Shown piece by piece: positions 1-5,914 of a DNA stretch of 9,808 bases. Made by a program: the position numbers and the translations under genes. This stretch comes from AC-69 sp046728055 (lineage in GTDB: Bacteria > Actinomycetota > UBA4738 > HRBIN12), in NCBI GenBank assembly GCA_046728055.1, contig JBKPDU010000147.1:1-9808 (forward strand), read 5' to 3'. The first letter of the stretch is position 1, and each line of letters opens with the position of its first letter. The notes below the pieces were generated by a model. It was not told where the DNA came from, ran no database searches, and worked only from the letters and a program-made list of their open reading frames with translations.

Positions 1-1
1 G

Positions 2-334
2 TGCAGCGCCGGCGGGACGGCCGTCGAGCTGCTGCGGGACGTCTCGGTCAGGATCGCCCCGATCACCGACAGCGACGCCTCGGACATGGTGCGCTCCCTG
101 AAGATGTTCCCCCTCCTCGACGGGTACCGCGGCGCGCCGAAGGCCGACGTCGGTGCGCTCGAGGAGGTCATCCTCCGGGTCTCGATGATGGTGGACGCCC
201 ATCCATCGATCGCCGAGATGGACTGCAACCCGGTGATGGTCCTGCCGCGTGGTGCGGTGATCGTCGACGCGAGGGTCCGGGTCCAGGAGCCGGCCGCGCC
301 CAAGCCCCTCGCTTCTCGCCCGATCGCGGGATAG
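2..334 (+). CDS. ADP-forming acyl/acetyl-CoA synthetase, C-terminal fragment
   Basis: This is the last 110 codons of a gene that begins before the window; the frame is open from base 2. The residues match the end of the ATP-grasp (beta-type) part of ADP-forming acetate/acyl-CoA synthetases. An ELLRDVSVRIAPITDSDA segment is followed by a 'LLDGYRGAPKADV' block and then 'EMDCNPVMV', the conserved ATP-grasp end. In the known family the enzyme interconverts acyl-CoA, ADP and phosphate with acid, CoA and ATP, giving substrate-level ATP in fermentation. A short Ala/Pro tail ends the protein. The stop lies 3 bp from the stop of the convergent universal stress gene, with no clear terminator between them. 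The upstream CoA-binding domains cannot be seen, so the substrate is unknown. Family assignment is confident; the link to low-oxygen metabolism is inference from the neighbours. Confidence 0.88.
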   Translation, partial: CSAGGTAVELLRDVSVRIAPITDSDASDMVRSLKMFPLLDGYRGAPKADVGALEEVILRVSMMVDAHPSIAEMDCNPVMVLPRGAVIVDARVRVQEPAAPKPLASRPIAG

Positions 335-337
335 AGA

Positions 338-1174
338 CTAGGGCCCGGCTCCGGCCGCCGTTTGCCGGCCCACCAGGACGGAGCAGTGGGCGTGCCGGGC
401 GACGTATTCGCTGACGCTGCCGAGCAGCACCCGTGCCACCCCCGAGAGCCCGCGGCTTCCCACGACCACGAGGTCAGCCGCCTCGCGGCCGGCGGCCTCG
501 ATTATGGCGTACTCCGGCCGGCCGAGGGCTCGAGCGCGGATGGGCCGGGCACCGACATCACGAGCGGCACGTGCCGCAGCTTCGAGCTCGCTCGGGTCGG
601 GCTCGTCGTCGTCCAGCGTCCAGTCGCGCTCGTCGCCTTCGAAGACCGGCTCGACGTACTGCAGTCGAAGCTCCGCTCCAGCCGCGACGGCGATCCGAGC
701 GGCGAGCGCGGCCGTGTCGACCGAGCTGTCCGAGCCGTCCACCCCGCACAGGATGCTCCCGGGGAACGTCGAGCCGGCGTGCCGTCCCACCAGAACGGAA
801 CACGAGGCGTGTCGGAGGACGTGTGCGGCGACTCTGCCGATGCGGACCGTCCCACCGAAGATCCCGGCGTCCGGGCCGACGCAGACGAGGTCCACTCTGT
901 GATTGGCAACCTCCTCGAGGAGGGCCTGTGTCGGATCGCCGGCAGCGACCCTGGTCGTGGCCGGCACGTTCCTCGCCTGCGCGATGGCTGCGGCGCTGTG
1001 AAGTGCGGCATCCGCCTTGGGCTCCTCCTCCGCGTCGTCGTGAGGCCGGTTCGTGTCGATGACGTAGACGAGGTCGAGCGCCGCGCCGGTCACGGATGCA
1101 AGCTGGGCGGCGCGCCCGACCGCCTCCTCGGCGCGCTTCGACCCATCGGTGCCTGCGAGGATCCGGCGGAACAC
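338..1174 (-). CDS. Tandem universal stress protein (two UspA domains)
   Basis: A protein of 278 residues with two UspA folds, about residues 1-130 and 138-278, each opening with the strand-loop signature (ILAGTDGSK and ILCGVDGSD). Domain 2 carries the full ATP-binding pattern G-2x-G-9x-G-S in 'GSRGLSGVARVLLGS'. Domain 1 is degenerate there (GPDAG..., then GR instead of GS), so probably only one site binds nucleotide. Tandem Usp proteins of this type (for example Rv3134c beside devR-devS in M. tuberculosis) are known members of dormancy regulons, and here the gene diverges from a DevS-like kinase. I chose the GTG at 1174 because it directly precedes the first beta strand. An in-frame GTG at 1198 would add 8 residues, and neither has a good Shine-Dalgarno. 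The open frame continues antisense through the kinase, but that extension has no family resemblance. Confidence 0.9.
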   Translation of the reverse strand: MFRRILAGTDGSKRAEEAVGRAAQLASVTGAALDLVYVIDTNRPHDDAEEEPKADAALHSAAAIAQARNVPATTRVAAGDPTQALLEEVANHRVDLVCVGPDAGIFGGTVRIGRVAAHVLRHASCSVLVGRHAGSTFPGSILCGVDGSDSSVDTAALAARIAVAAGAELRLQYVEPVFEGDERDWTLDDDEPDPSELEAAARAARDVGARPIRARALGRPEYAIIEAAGREAADLVVVGSRGLSGVARVLLGSVSEYVARHAHCSVLVGRQTAAGAGP

Positions 1175-1215
1175 GGGCGGTCGATCCGAACCTACCACTC
1201 GTCCGTCATTCGCGG

Positions 1216-1221
1216 ATGCTA
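1216..1221 (-). promoter_or_regulatory. Candidate -10 (TAGCAT) for the universal stress gene
   Basis: On the minus strand the 69-bp divergent gap upstream of the alternative GTG (1198) contains TAGCAT, fitting the actinobacterial TANNNT pattern. A start site about 7 nt later would give a 10- or 34-nt leader, depending on which GTG is used. The identical hexamer precedes the membrane-protein gene at 4665-4670. No convincing -35 element is visible. Confidence 0.4.
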
Positions 1222-1254
1222 CCGTCCGTCGCCGCACCGGCACCACCGCCCCGG

Positions 1255-1260
1255 TACGCT
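1255..1260 (+). promoter_or_regulatory. Leaderless -10 (TACGCT) for the sensor kinase
   Basis: TACGCT matches TANNNT and is followed by exactly 7 nt and then the ATG at 1268, so transcription would start at the A of the start codon. There is no Shine-Dalgarno before this ATG, which agrees with leaderless translation, a common mode in actinobacteria. The response regulator shows the same spacing. Confidence 0.6.
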
Positions 1261-1267
1261 CAGGTCG

Positions 1268-2368
1268 ATGGATCGACGCGACCGGTTGATCGAGGCCGGG
1301 ATGATCCTGGCGTCCGAACTGTCCCTGGACGCCGTGCTCCAGCGCATCATCGAGCTTGCGGTGGAGATCACCGACGCCCGCTACGGAGCCCTGGGCGTCA
1401 TCGGCCCGGGCGGGGATCTCCGTGAGTTCATCACCACCGGCATCACTCCCGAGGAACGCGAAGCGATCGGGGCTCCTCCACACGGCCGCGGCATCCTCGG
1501 CGCGTTGATCGACGAGCGCAAACCCATGCGTCTCCTCGACATCTCCGCCGATCCGCGATCCGTCGGGTTTCCGCCAAACCATCCCAAGATGACATCGTTC
1601 CTCGGCGCGCCCATCGTCGTGCGGGGCGAGGTGTTCGGCGACATCTATCTGACAAACAAGCGGCAGGGGCCCGAATTCGAGGAGCGGGACGAACGCGACG
1701 TCATGGTGCTGGCCGCCCAAGCCGGGGTGGCCATCGAGAACGCCCGCCTGTACGAGGAGGTCCATCGCTTGGCGGTCCTGGAAGATCGGGAACGGATCGC
1801 CAAGGAGCTGCACGACGGGGTGATCCAGTCGTTGTTTGCCGTAGGGATGGGACTGCAAGGGGCGGCGATGGTGAGCCAGGACGAGGAGCTCGCGACTCGG
1901 GTCGAGGGGGCGGTCGCCGACATCGACCGGGTGATCCGCGACCTCCGCAACTACATCTTCGGGCTCCGGCCCGGCATCCTGGCCGATCGGAAGCTCGACG
2001 AGGCCCTCCGCCACCTCGGCGAGGAGTTCCAACAGAGGACCGGCGTCACCACGGTGGTCGACGTCGACCCCGCCGTCGCCTCCGAGCTCACCCCCGCTGC
2101 CGCCGACATCCTGCAACTCACCAGGGAGGCCTTGTCGAACGTGGGACGCCATGCCGAGGCCGCGACCTGCCGCGTCTCCCTCTACCGCAGCGACGACCAG
2201 CTGATCCTGGAGGTCGACGACGACGGGAGGGGCTTCGATCCCAACGCGAGCCGGCGTGGCGATGGCCTCACGAACATGGAGGCGCGAGCCCGGGCCCTCG
2301 GCGGGGCGTTCTCCACCGAGAGTGCGTTCGGCGAAGGCACCACGATCAGAGTGGCGTTGTCCCCGTGA
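1268..2368 (+). CDS. DevS/DosT-like GAF sensor histidine kinase (single GAF, putative haem sensor)
   Basis: A protein of 366 residues: GAF domain about 15-162, dimerisation/phosphoacceptor helix (HisKA_3) about 172-240, and HATPase about 275-364. The phosphoacceptor is His182 in 'RIAKELHDGVIQSL'; the N box is 'REALSNVGRHAEA' (N291) and the G boxes are DDDGRGF and GDGLTNM. The GAF aligns without gaps to GAF-A of M. tuberculosis DevS as I recall it. H105 in 'NHPKM' falls on the proximal haem ligand His149, Y127 in 'GDIYLTNK' on Tyr171, and G43 on Glu87, where the oxygen sensor DosT also has glycine. A haem-based O2/NO/redox sensor is therefore likely. Unlike DevS it lacks the second GAF and the N-terminal extension. 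No membrane helix is seen, so it is cytosolic. Its expected partner is the DevR-like regulator at 3406. It overlaps the convergent pseudo-receiver gene by 23 bp. Confidence 0.93.
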   Translation: MDRRDRLIEAGMILASELSLDAVLQRIIELAVEITDARYGALGVIGPGGDLREFITTGITPEEREAIGAPPHGRGILGALIDERKPMRLLDISADPRSVGFPPNHPKMTSFLGAPIVVRGEVFGDIYLTNKRQGPEFEERDERDVMVLAAQAGVAIENARLYEEVHRLAVLEDRERIAKELHDGVIQSLFAVGMGLQGAAMVSQDEELATRVEGAVADIDRVIRDLRNYIFGLRPGILADRKLDEALRHLGEEFQQRTGVTTVVDVDPAVASELTPAAADILQLTREALSNVGRHAEAATCRVSLYRSDDQLILEVDDDGRGFDPNASRRGDGLTNMEARARALGGAFSTESAFGEGTTIRVALSP

Positions 2369-2783
2369 CCCGCCAGTCGGTGACCGGCGAGTACAGTCCC
2401 CGCACGGCTCCGAGAAGGGTCTCCCGGGTGGGATGCCGCCTGAGTCGGGTCAGCTCCCCGGGAACCTCATCGCCGTTCCGGGACCCGAGCGTCACGACGG
2501 GTCGACCAGAGACGAGGTACAGGCCGAGCAGGTCCTCGGCCGCCGTCCCCCTCATCAGCGCCTCGCTCTCGAGGCTCATGTCGAGGACGACGACGTCCGC
2601 CGCTTCTGCGAGCGGGCACGTGCCCTTCCGGTCGCCCACACACGTGAAGTCGGGCTCGGTTGGGCCCGGACACGCGACCACCGTGAACCCAGAGTCCTCG
2701 AGCCACGAAGAGATCAGCTCACGCTCCCCGGGGTCCGCCTCCACCACCAGCACGACCCCCTGGGACTCAACATCGTCATCCAT
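2346..2783 (-). CDS. Stand-alone pseudo-receiver domain protein with three cysteines
   Basis: A protein of 145 residues with a receiver-like fold and no output domain. Strand 1 'GVVLVVEADPGERELI' carries an acidic E15/D17 pair instead of the usual DD. Strand 3 'ADVVVLDMSL' puts D68 where the phosphoacceptor would sit, and T98 lies at the strand-4 Thr/Ser position. The usual lysine before proline is replaced ('LRRHP', H117), so normal phospho-signalling is doubtful. The insert between strands 2 and 3 holds C38, C48 and C56 ('ACPGP', 'FTCVGD', 'GTCPLAEAAD'), suggesting metal or redox chemistry; that is inference. I chose the ATG at 2783: the family-like sequence starts just after it, a GAAACT hexamer lies 7 nt upstream, and a purine-rich AAGGGA lies about 11 nt upstream. 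It sits between kinase and regulator genes on the opposite strand. Its exact role is unknown. Confidence 0.8.
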   Translation of the reverse strand: MDDDVESQGVVLVVEADPGERELISSWLEDSGFTVVACPGPTEPDFTCVGDRKGTCPLAEAADVVVLDMSLESEALMRGTAAEDLLGLYLVSGRPVVTLGSRNGDEVPGELTRLRRHPTRETLLGAVRGLYSPVTDWRVTGTTPL

Positions 2784-2790
2784 GATCCGA

Positions 2791-2796
2791 AGTTTC
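2791..2796 (-). promoter_or_regulatory. Weak leaderless-type -10 (GAAACT) for the pseudo-receiver
   Basis: On the minus strand GAAACT (A at position 2 and T at position 6 conserved) is followed by 7 nt and the ATG at 2783, the same geometry as the kinase and regulator promoters. The DosR-like box at 2820-2833 would then be centred near -43. The hexamer lacks the initial T, so this is tentative. Confidence 0.3.
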
Positions 2797-2819
2797 CCTT
2801 CGAGCCGAGCGCGAGGGTC

Positions 2820-2833
2820 GTGCCGAAGGTCCC
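2820..2833 (-). promoter_or_regulatory. devR box (putative): DosR-like box A of a tandem pair
   Basis: The minus strand reads GGGACCTTCGGCAC. The plus-strand half CGAAGGTCCC is identical to ten bases of the strongest box at 7785-7794. The known DosR core consensus is GGGACTWWAGTCCC. The centre lies 43.5 bp from the pseudo-receiver start codon, close to where activator sites overlap the -35 region. One half-site is good and the other imperfect. Confidence 0.4.
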
Positions 2834-2842
2834 TGAGTAGCC

Positions 2843-2856
2843 AGGACCATCGACCC
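2843..2856 (+). promoter_or_regulatory. devR box (putative): DosR-like box B of a tandem pair
   Basis: AGGACCATCGACCC is a partial palindrome with ten of fourteen positions agreeing with the DosR core. It lies 23 bp centre-to-centre from box A and 36.5 bp from the GTG at 2886 (42.5 from the next in-frame GTG at 2892). The 11-mer GGACCATCGAC recurs at 4718-4728 in another intergenic gap. Confidence 0.4.
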
Positions 2857-2885
2857 TCGGGAGAGACCCGCGGAGCGACGATGGT

Positions 2886-3368
2886 GTGAACGTGTTCATC
2901 CGTTATTACCTCGACCTCTCCCTCCCGTTCGAGGACGTGGAGGATGCGCTCCTGGCTGACCCTGAGGTGTGGCTTCCGGGGGTCGCCCTGGGGGCCGAAG
3001 ATCGGGGTGAGCAGCTCCTCGGCGAGGTGGGGTTCTCGATCGACGACGATCGCCGCCTGAGCAAGGAGGTCCACGTCGAGCTGCAACCTCCCTACCGCAT
3101 GCCCGGGAAGACCCTGCTGCCCCTCTCGTGGAAGGCGACCGGCCCCGAGCGTCTGTTCCCATCGCTCGACGCGGATGTCGAAATCGCGGCCCTGGGACGG
3201 AGCCGGACGCAACTGTCGATCAGCGCCCGGTACCGGCCCCCACTTGGAGTCGTGGGCAAGGCACTCGATCGTGTGCTACTTCACCGGGTGGCCGAAGCGA
3301 CGATCAAGGACTTCATGGACCGAGTCGGTGAGCGGATCGGAGCTCGGGTGAGCGGCGCGGCAGCCTAG
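2886..3368 (+). CDS. SRPBCC/START-like putative ligand-binding protein
   Basis: A protein of 160 residues resembling the SRPBCC (START/Bet v 1-like) group. It begins with a 'VFIRYYLDLSLPFEDVEDAL' strand and helix. The middle has 'LLPLSWKATGPERLFPSLD', and the end has the strand 'SRTQLSISARYRPPLG' followed by the long C-terminal helix 'HRVAEATIKDFMDRVGERI'. Members bind hydrophobic ligands in a deep cavity; the ligand here cannot be told. No signal peptide or membrane helix is seen, so it is cytosolic. I chose the GTG at 2886, with GGAG 10 nt upstream; GTG 2892 is a possible alternative. The gene is upstream of and co-directional with the response regulator (37-bp gap), although that gene appears to have its own promoter. 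Two DosR-like boxes lie in the gap before it. The fold is inferred from sequence pattern, not from catalytic motifs. Confidence 0.75.
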   Translation: MNVFIRYYLDLSLPFEDVEDALLADPEVWLPGVALGAEDRGEQLLGEVGFSIDDDRRLSKEVHVELQPPYRMPGKTLLPLSWKATGPERLFPSLDADVEIAALGRSRTQLSISARYRPPLGVVGKALDRVLLHRVAEATIKDFMDRVGERIGARVSGAAA

Positions 3369-3392
3369 AGGCTCGCTCAGACCGCCGTCGGC

Positions 3393-3398
3393 TAGGAT
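3393..3398 (+). promoter_or_regulatory. Leaderless -10 (TAGGAT) for the response regulator
   Basis: TAGGAT matches TANNNT and lies exactly 7 nt before the ATG at 3406, the same geometry as the kinase promoter. No Shine-Dalgarno precedes the ATG. This predicts an independent leaderless transcript even though the SRPBCC gene ends only 37 bp upstream. Confidence 0.6.
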
Positions 3399-3405
3399 TC
3401 CGAGC

Positions 3406-4071
3406 ATGTCGGAACCGCCGCTTCGCGTCCTTCTGGTCGATGACCACGAGGTGGTCCGGGATGGCGTGAAGGCGCTGCTCCAGGCCACCGACGACATCAT
3501 CGTCACCGCCGAGGCCTCCTCGGTCCGCGAGGCCGTCGACGAGGCCGATCGGGCCCGACCGGACGTCGTGGTCATGGACGTGCGCCTCGCGGACGGGAGC
3601 GGGATCGAGGCGACACGCGAGATCCGGGCCCGCCATCCGAAGACCGCGGTCATCATGCTCACCTCGTTCGCCGACGACGAGGCCCTGTTCGCCTCGATCA
3701 TGGCGGGGGCGTCCGGCTACGTCCTGAAGCAGGTGAAGGGAGGAGAGCTGGTCCGGGCCATCAGAACCGTTGGCAAGGGCGAGAGCCTGCTCGACCCAGC
3801 CGTCACCAGCGCCGTCCTGGACCGCTTGCGAAAGGGCAAGCACCTGATGAGGGACGAGAAGCTCGCCCGGCTCTCGCCCCAGGAGGAGCGGATCCTTTCC
3901 CTCGTCGCCGACGGGAAGACCAACGGGGAGATCGGCGAGGAGCTTCGGCTGGCCGAGAAGACGGTGAAGAACTACGTTTCGAGCATCCTGTCCAAGCTCG
4001 AGGTGGCTCGCCGGGCCGAAGCCGCCGCCTACCTGGCCCGGCACACCACCATGCCCGGTAGCCCGGCCTAA
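3406..4071 (+). CDS. devR: DevR/DosR-like NarL-family response regulator
   Basis: A protein of 221 residues: receiver about 6-122 and LuxR-type helix-turn-helix about 153-212. Receiver residues are complete: D12/D13 ('LLVDDHEVVRDG'), phosphoacceptor D58 ('VVMDVRLADGSGIE'), T86 ('MLTSF') and K108 ('YVLKQVKGGEL'). The recognition helix region 'LAEKTVKNYVS' is identical to that of M. tuberculosis DevR as I recall it, and the surrounding 'ILTSY/GASGYVxK/SLLD' landmarks are shared. It should therefore bind DosR-type boxes, and five candidates occur in this window. Its likely partner is the GAF kinase at 1268-2368, from which it is separated by two other genes rather than lying directly adjacent as in mycobacteria. 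Its stop overlaps the stop of the convergent membrane-protein gene. I saw no box at its own promoter, so autoregulation is not supported. Confidence 0.95.
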   Translation: MSEPPLRVLLVDDHEVVRDGVKALLQATDDIIVTAEASSVREAVDEADRARPDVVVMDVRLADGSGIEATREIRARHPKTAVIMLTSFADDEALFASIMAGASGYVLKQVKGGELVRAIRTVGKGESLLDPAVTSAVLDRLRKGKHLMRDEKLARLSPQEERILSLVADGKTNGEIGEELRLAEKTVKNYVSSILSKLEVARRAEAAAYLARHTTMPGSPA

Positions 4072-4616
4072 GCGCTCGGCGACATCGGGGCCGCTGGAGC
4101 GCGGAGGGCGCCGCCGATCGTTAGCACCAGGAAGCCGATCCCGGTCAGCAGCAGCGCCACACCCATCACGATCGAGAAGAGCGCGATCCGTTCGGCAAGG
4201 AACGCCGTGTTCAGTGCAGTCGTCAGCGCCGTCGCCGTCACCCACAGGTTGCGGACCTGGTTCTGGACCGGATTCCCCTCCTCATCTGTCGCCGCCAGGG
4301 CCTCATCGTCGGTCTCCTCGCCAGTCGGCGTCAGGTACCGACCCATCTCCGCATACGTCCGTCCGCCTGTTGCCTCGAGCGCATGGGTCCGGATGATCTT
4401 CGCGAATTCCTTCGCCTCGGCGCCCGTGTCGATCGCCTCGCCGGGCTCGAGGTCGACGCCGATCTCCTGCGCGTCAGGCGTCGCAGTGATCTTCTCTCGG
4501 GCGATCGTGTCCCGCACTTCCGCGAAACCGAGAGCGCCCACAACGATCGTCCCGGCACCAAAGAGGATAAGGACGGCACTGGCGAGATAGCCTCCGAACT
4601 GGAAGTACCTTCTCAT
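4068..4616 (-). CDS. Actinobacterial two-helix membrane protein (family often mislabelled 'LigA')
   Basis: A protein of 182 residues with a transmembrane helix at about 8-31 ('GGYLASAVLILFGAGTIVVG'), an outside domain of about 110 residues, and a second helix at about 143-168 ('ALFSIVMGVALLLTGIGFLV'). The loop contains the conserved-looking blocks 'GEAIDTGAEAKEFAKIIRTH', 'ALEATGGRTYAEMGRYL' and 'VRNLWVTATALTTALNTAFL'. I recognise these from an actinobacterial family often annotated as an aromatic ring-opening dioxygenase LigA; nothing in the sequence supports that enzyme activity. I chose the ATG at 4616 because GGGAGG lies 5 nt upstream and it puts the helix near the N-terminus; an ATG at 4661 would add 15 residues without a comparable site. 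A TAGCAT -10 lies at 4665-4670. Function is unknown. Confidence 0.85.
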   Translation of the reverse strand: MRRYFQFGGYLASAVLILFGAGTIVVGALGFAEVRDTIAREKITATPDAQEIGVDLEPGEAIDTGAEAKEFAKIIRTHALEATGGRTYAEMGRYLTPTGEETDDEALAATDEEGNPVQNQVRNLWVTATALTTALNTAFLAERIALFSIVMGVALLLTGIGFLVLTIGGALRAPAAPMSPSA

Positions 4617-4664
4617 TTCCGCCTCCCTGCTCCCTGACATCCACCCATAGACAGATCCCATTCG

Positions 4665-4670
4665 ATGCTA
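4665..4670 (-). promoter_or_regulatory. Candidate -10 (TAGCAT) for the two-helix membrane protein
   Basis: The minus strand carries TAGCAT, identical to the hexamer before the universal stress gene. A start about 7 nt downstream would give a leader of roughly 40 nt ending in the GGGAGG ribosome site. No clear -35 is seen; a DosR-like box lies further upstream at 4717-4730. Confidence 0.4.
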
Positions 4671-4716
4671 GGTCGGCATCGTGTTAGCCCGATGGGCCAT
4701 GAGGTCCACCACGGAA

Positions 4717-4730
4717 GGGACCATCGACTC
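4717..4730 (-). promoter_or_regulatory. devR box (putative): DosR-like box upstream of the membrane protein
   Basis: The plus strand reads GGGACCATCGACTC, ten of fourteen positions agreeing with GGGACTWWAGTCCC and sharing an 11-mer with the box at 2843-2856. A second GGGAC begins at 4737, 20 bp downstream on the plus strand. The only gene it could serve starts at 4616. The box centre is about 66 bp upstream of the predicted transcription start, which is distal for an activator. Confidence 0.35.
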
Positions 4731-4788
4731 GTCGCGGGGACGTTGAGGCCGTCTCCGTACTGATTGATCTATGGCGATCAGTGCCGTG

Positions 4789-5185
4789 TCACTGCATGGC
4801 CACGGCGTCGACCCACTTAAGCAGGTCGCGCTCGGTGACGATCCCCACCAGTCGGTCGCCCTGGACGACCGGGAGCCGGCGGATCCCCTTCTCGTTCAAC
4901 CAACCGGAAGACGAACACCATCTCGTCGTCCGGACCGACGGTCGTCACTGGAGAGGACATGACCTCACGCACCCTGCGATCCAGAAGCTCCGGATCGTCC
5001 AGGATCCTCCTGGTCAGGTCCCGCTCGGTGAACAGCCCGACGGCCGAGTCGCCCTCTGCGACGGCCACCGACCCGATGTCGCGGTCGATCATGGTCCGAA
5101 GGGCTTGCGCCACCGTGGCATCCGGGGCAACGTGAACCACCGGAGTGCTCATCATTGCCCGGACGTGGTCACCGGCCTTGGACAT
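4789..5185 (-). pseudogene. CBS-pair protein with a +1 frameshift (Hrp1-like)
   Basis: The first CBS motif and the start of the second are intact in one frame ('VRAMMSTPVVHVAPDATVAQ', 'GLFTERDLTRRI', 'REVMSSPVTTVGPDDEMVFV'). After 'VFRLV' that frame becomes nonsense and stops at 4817. One base over, the continuation is perfect CBS sequence ('NEKGIRRLPVVQGDRLVGIV', then TERDLLKWVDAVAMQ) and ends in TGA at 4789-4791. Removing one base at about 4896-4906, within an AACCAACC run, restores a 131-residue protein. Small CBS-pair proteins bind adenosyl ligands; Hrp1 of the mycobacterial DosR regulon is a comparable protein. It has a G-rich ribosome site just before the ATG at 5185, and a CATAAT hexamer at 5223-5228. 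It may be a real recent pseudogene, a sequencing error, or programmed shifting (least likely). Without repair, only about 98 residues are native. Confidence 0.88.
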
Positions 5186-5222
5186 GCCAACCCCCCCGGT
5201 GGAGTCGAGCGTTCGCCCAGGG

Positions 5223-5228
5223 ATTATG
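5223..5228 (-). promoter_or_regulatory. Candidate -10 (CATAAT) for the CBS-pair gene
   Basis: The minus strand reads CATAAT, five of six bases of TATAAT, giving a leader of about 30 nt before the ATG at 5185. It lies in the 69-bp gap after the exonuclease stop, so the CBS gene probably has its own promoter. No -35 element is evident. Confidence 0.35.
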
Positions 5229-5254
5229 ACCGTAAGCGGCCCTGCGACGGGCGT

Positions 5255-5914
5255 TCACACCCAGCGACCCGACCGCCGACTTCGCGATCTTCTCGCCGCC
5301 CTGATGAGTCGAGCCGGCGTCCCGTATCCCCTCGCGGCGAGCCTCGTTGCCAAGACCAGGAAGACCTGAGCGGTCGTCAGCGCGTCGTCCAGGGCATGGT
5401 GAGGGGCATGCACCGGGGTCCCCAGGCGATCCGCCGCCGCTGTCAGGTTGTAGTCACCCGGCTGAGCCGAGCGACCCTCGAGACGATCGGCAACCCGGGC
5501 AAGCAGCAACACGTCGACGATGCGCCGGCGCCACCATCGCCCCGAGCCGCCGAACGCCCTGGACAGGAAGCCCGCCTCAACGTCGGCCGACCACGCCAGG
5601 AGGTATCGGCGCTCCAGCGATGCCTGAAGATCCGACAGCACCTGGGAGAGCGCCGGCGCGCCGTGCAGATCGAGCGGCCTGAGGCCGTGAACCACGATCG
5701 ACCTCGCGGTCAACGGGGCTTCCGGCGCGATCTCCCGATACTCGCTCTCACCAAGGATCACCCGGCCGTGGCGCACCGGCACCACCCCGTACGACACCAC
5801 GGCATCGAGATCGGGATCCAGGCCGGTCGTCTCGAAGTCGAGGGAGGCGAACTCCGCTTCTTTCCACGGGCGTCGGCGGAGCCGTCGGGGAGGTCCGGAG
5901 AGGTTCGGTCTCAC
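5255..5914 (-). CDS. DEDDh-type 3'-5' exonuclease (DnaQ-like)
   Basis: A protein of 219 residues related to the DNA polymerase III epsilon/RNase T exonuclease fold. Motif I is 'FASLDFETTGLDP' (D26, E28) and motif III is 'HHALDDALTTAQVF' (H172-x4-D177). Motif II is unusual: where family members have H-N-x-x-F-D, this has 'LAWSADVEAGFL', with E113 in place of the aspartate, so activity may be altered. The GTG start at 5914 overlaps the TGA stop of the upstream cNMP/CBS/DUF294 gene (GTGA), implying translational coupling. Exonuclease genes paired with cNMP/CBS/DUF294 genes are a recurrent arrangement in bacteria, often near acetate uptake or activation genes. Longer open reading into the neighbour's antisense is not supported. 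The substrate is unknown. The C-terminal tail is very basic (RRSRSRRSGRW), possibly for nucleic acid contact. Confidence 0.9.
   Translation of the reverse strand: MRPNLSGPPRRLRRRPWKEAEFASLDFETTGLDPDLDAVVSYGVVPVRHGRVILGESEYREIAPEAPLTARSIVVHGLRPLDLHGAPALSQVLSDLQASLERRYLLAWSADVEAGFLSRAFGGSGRWWRRRIVDVLLLARVADRLEGRSAQPGDYNLTAAADRLGTPVHAPHHALDDALTTAQVFLVLATRLAARGYGTPARLIRAARRSRSRRSGRWV

Noticed and set aside
11..35. GGGAC motifs inside the acyl-CoA synthetase fragment and other coding regions
   Set aside because: They lie within codons far from any start and are expected by chance at this GC content.
362..1267. Upstream in-frame extension of the kinase through the Usp antisense
   Set aside because: The GAF domain and a leaderless -10 both point to the ATG at 1268; the extension mirrors the Usp gene.
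1175..2152. Long open extension of the universal stress gene antisense to the kinase
   Set aside because: High GC leaves the frame open, but it reads as low-complexity shadow of the kinase frame with no family resemblance; the Usp fold begins at about 1174.
5219..5233. Possible DosR-like box before the CBS gene (GGGATTATGACC)
   Set aside because: Only about eight of fourteen core positions agree; a CATAAT -10 explains the sequence better.
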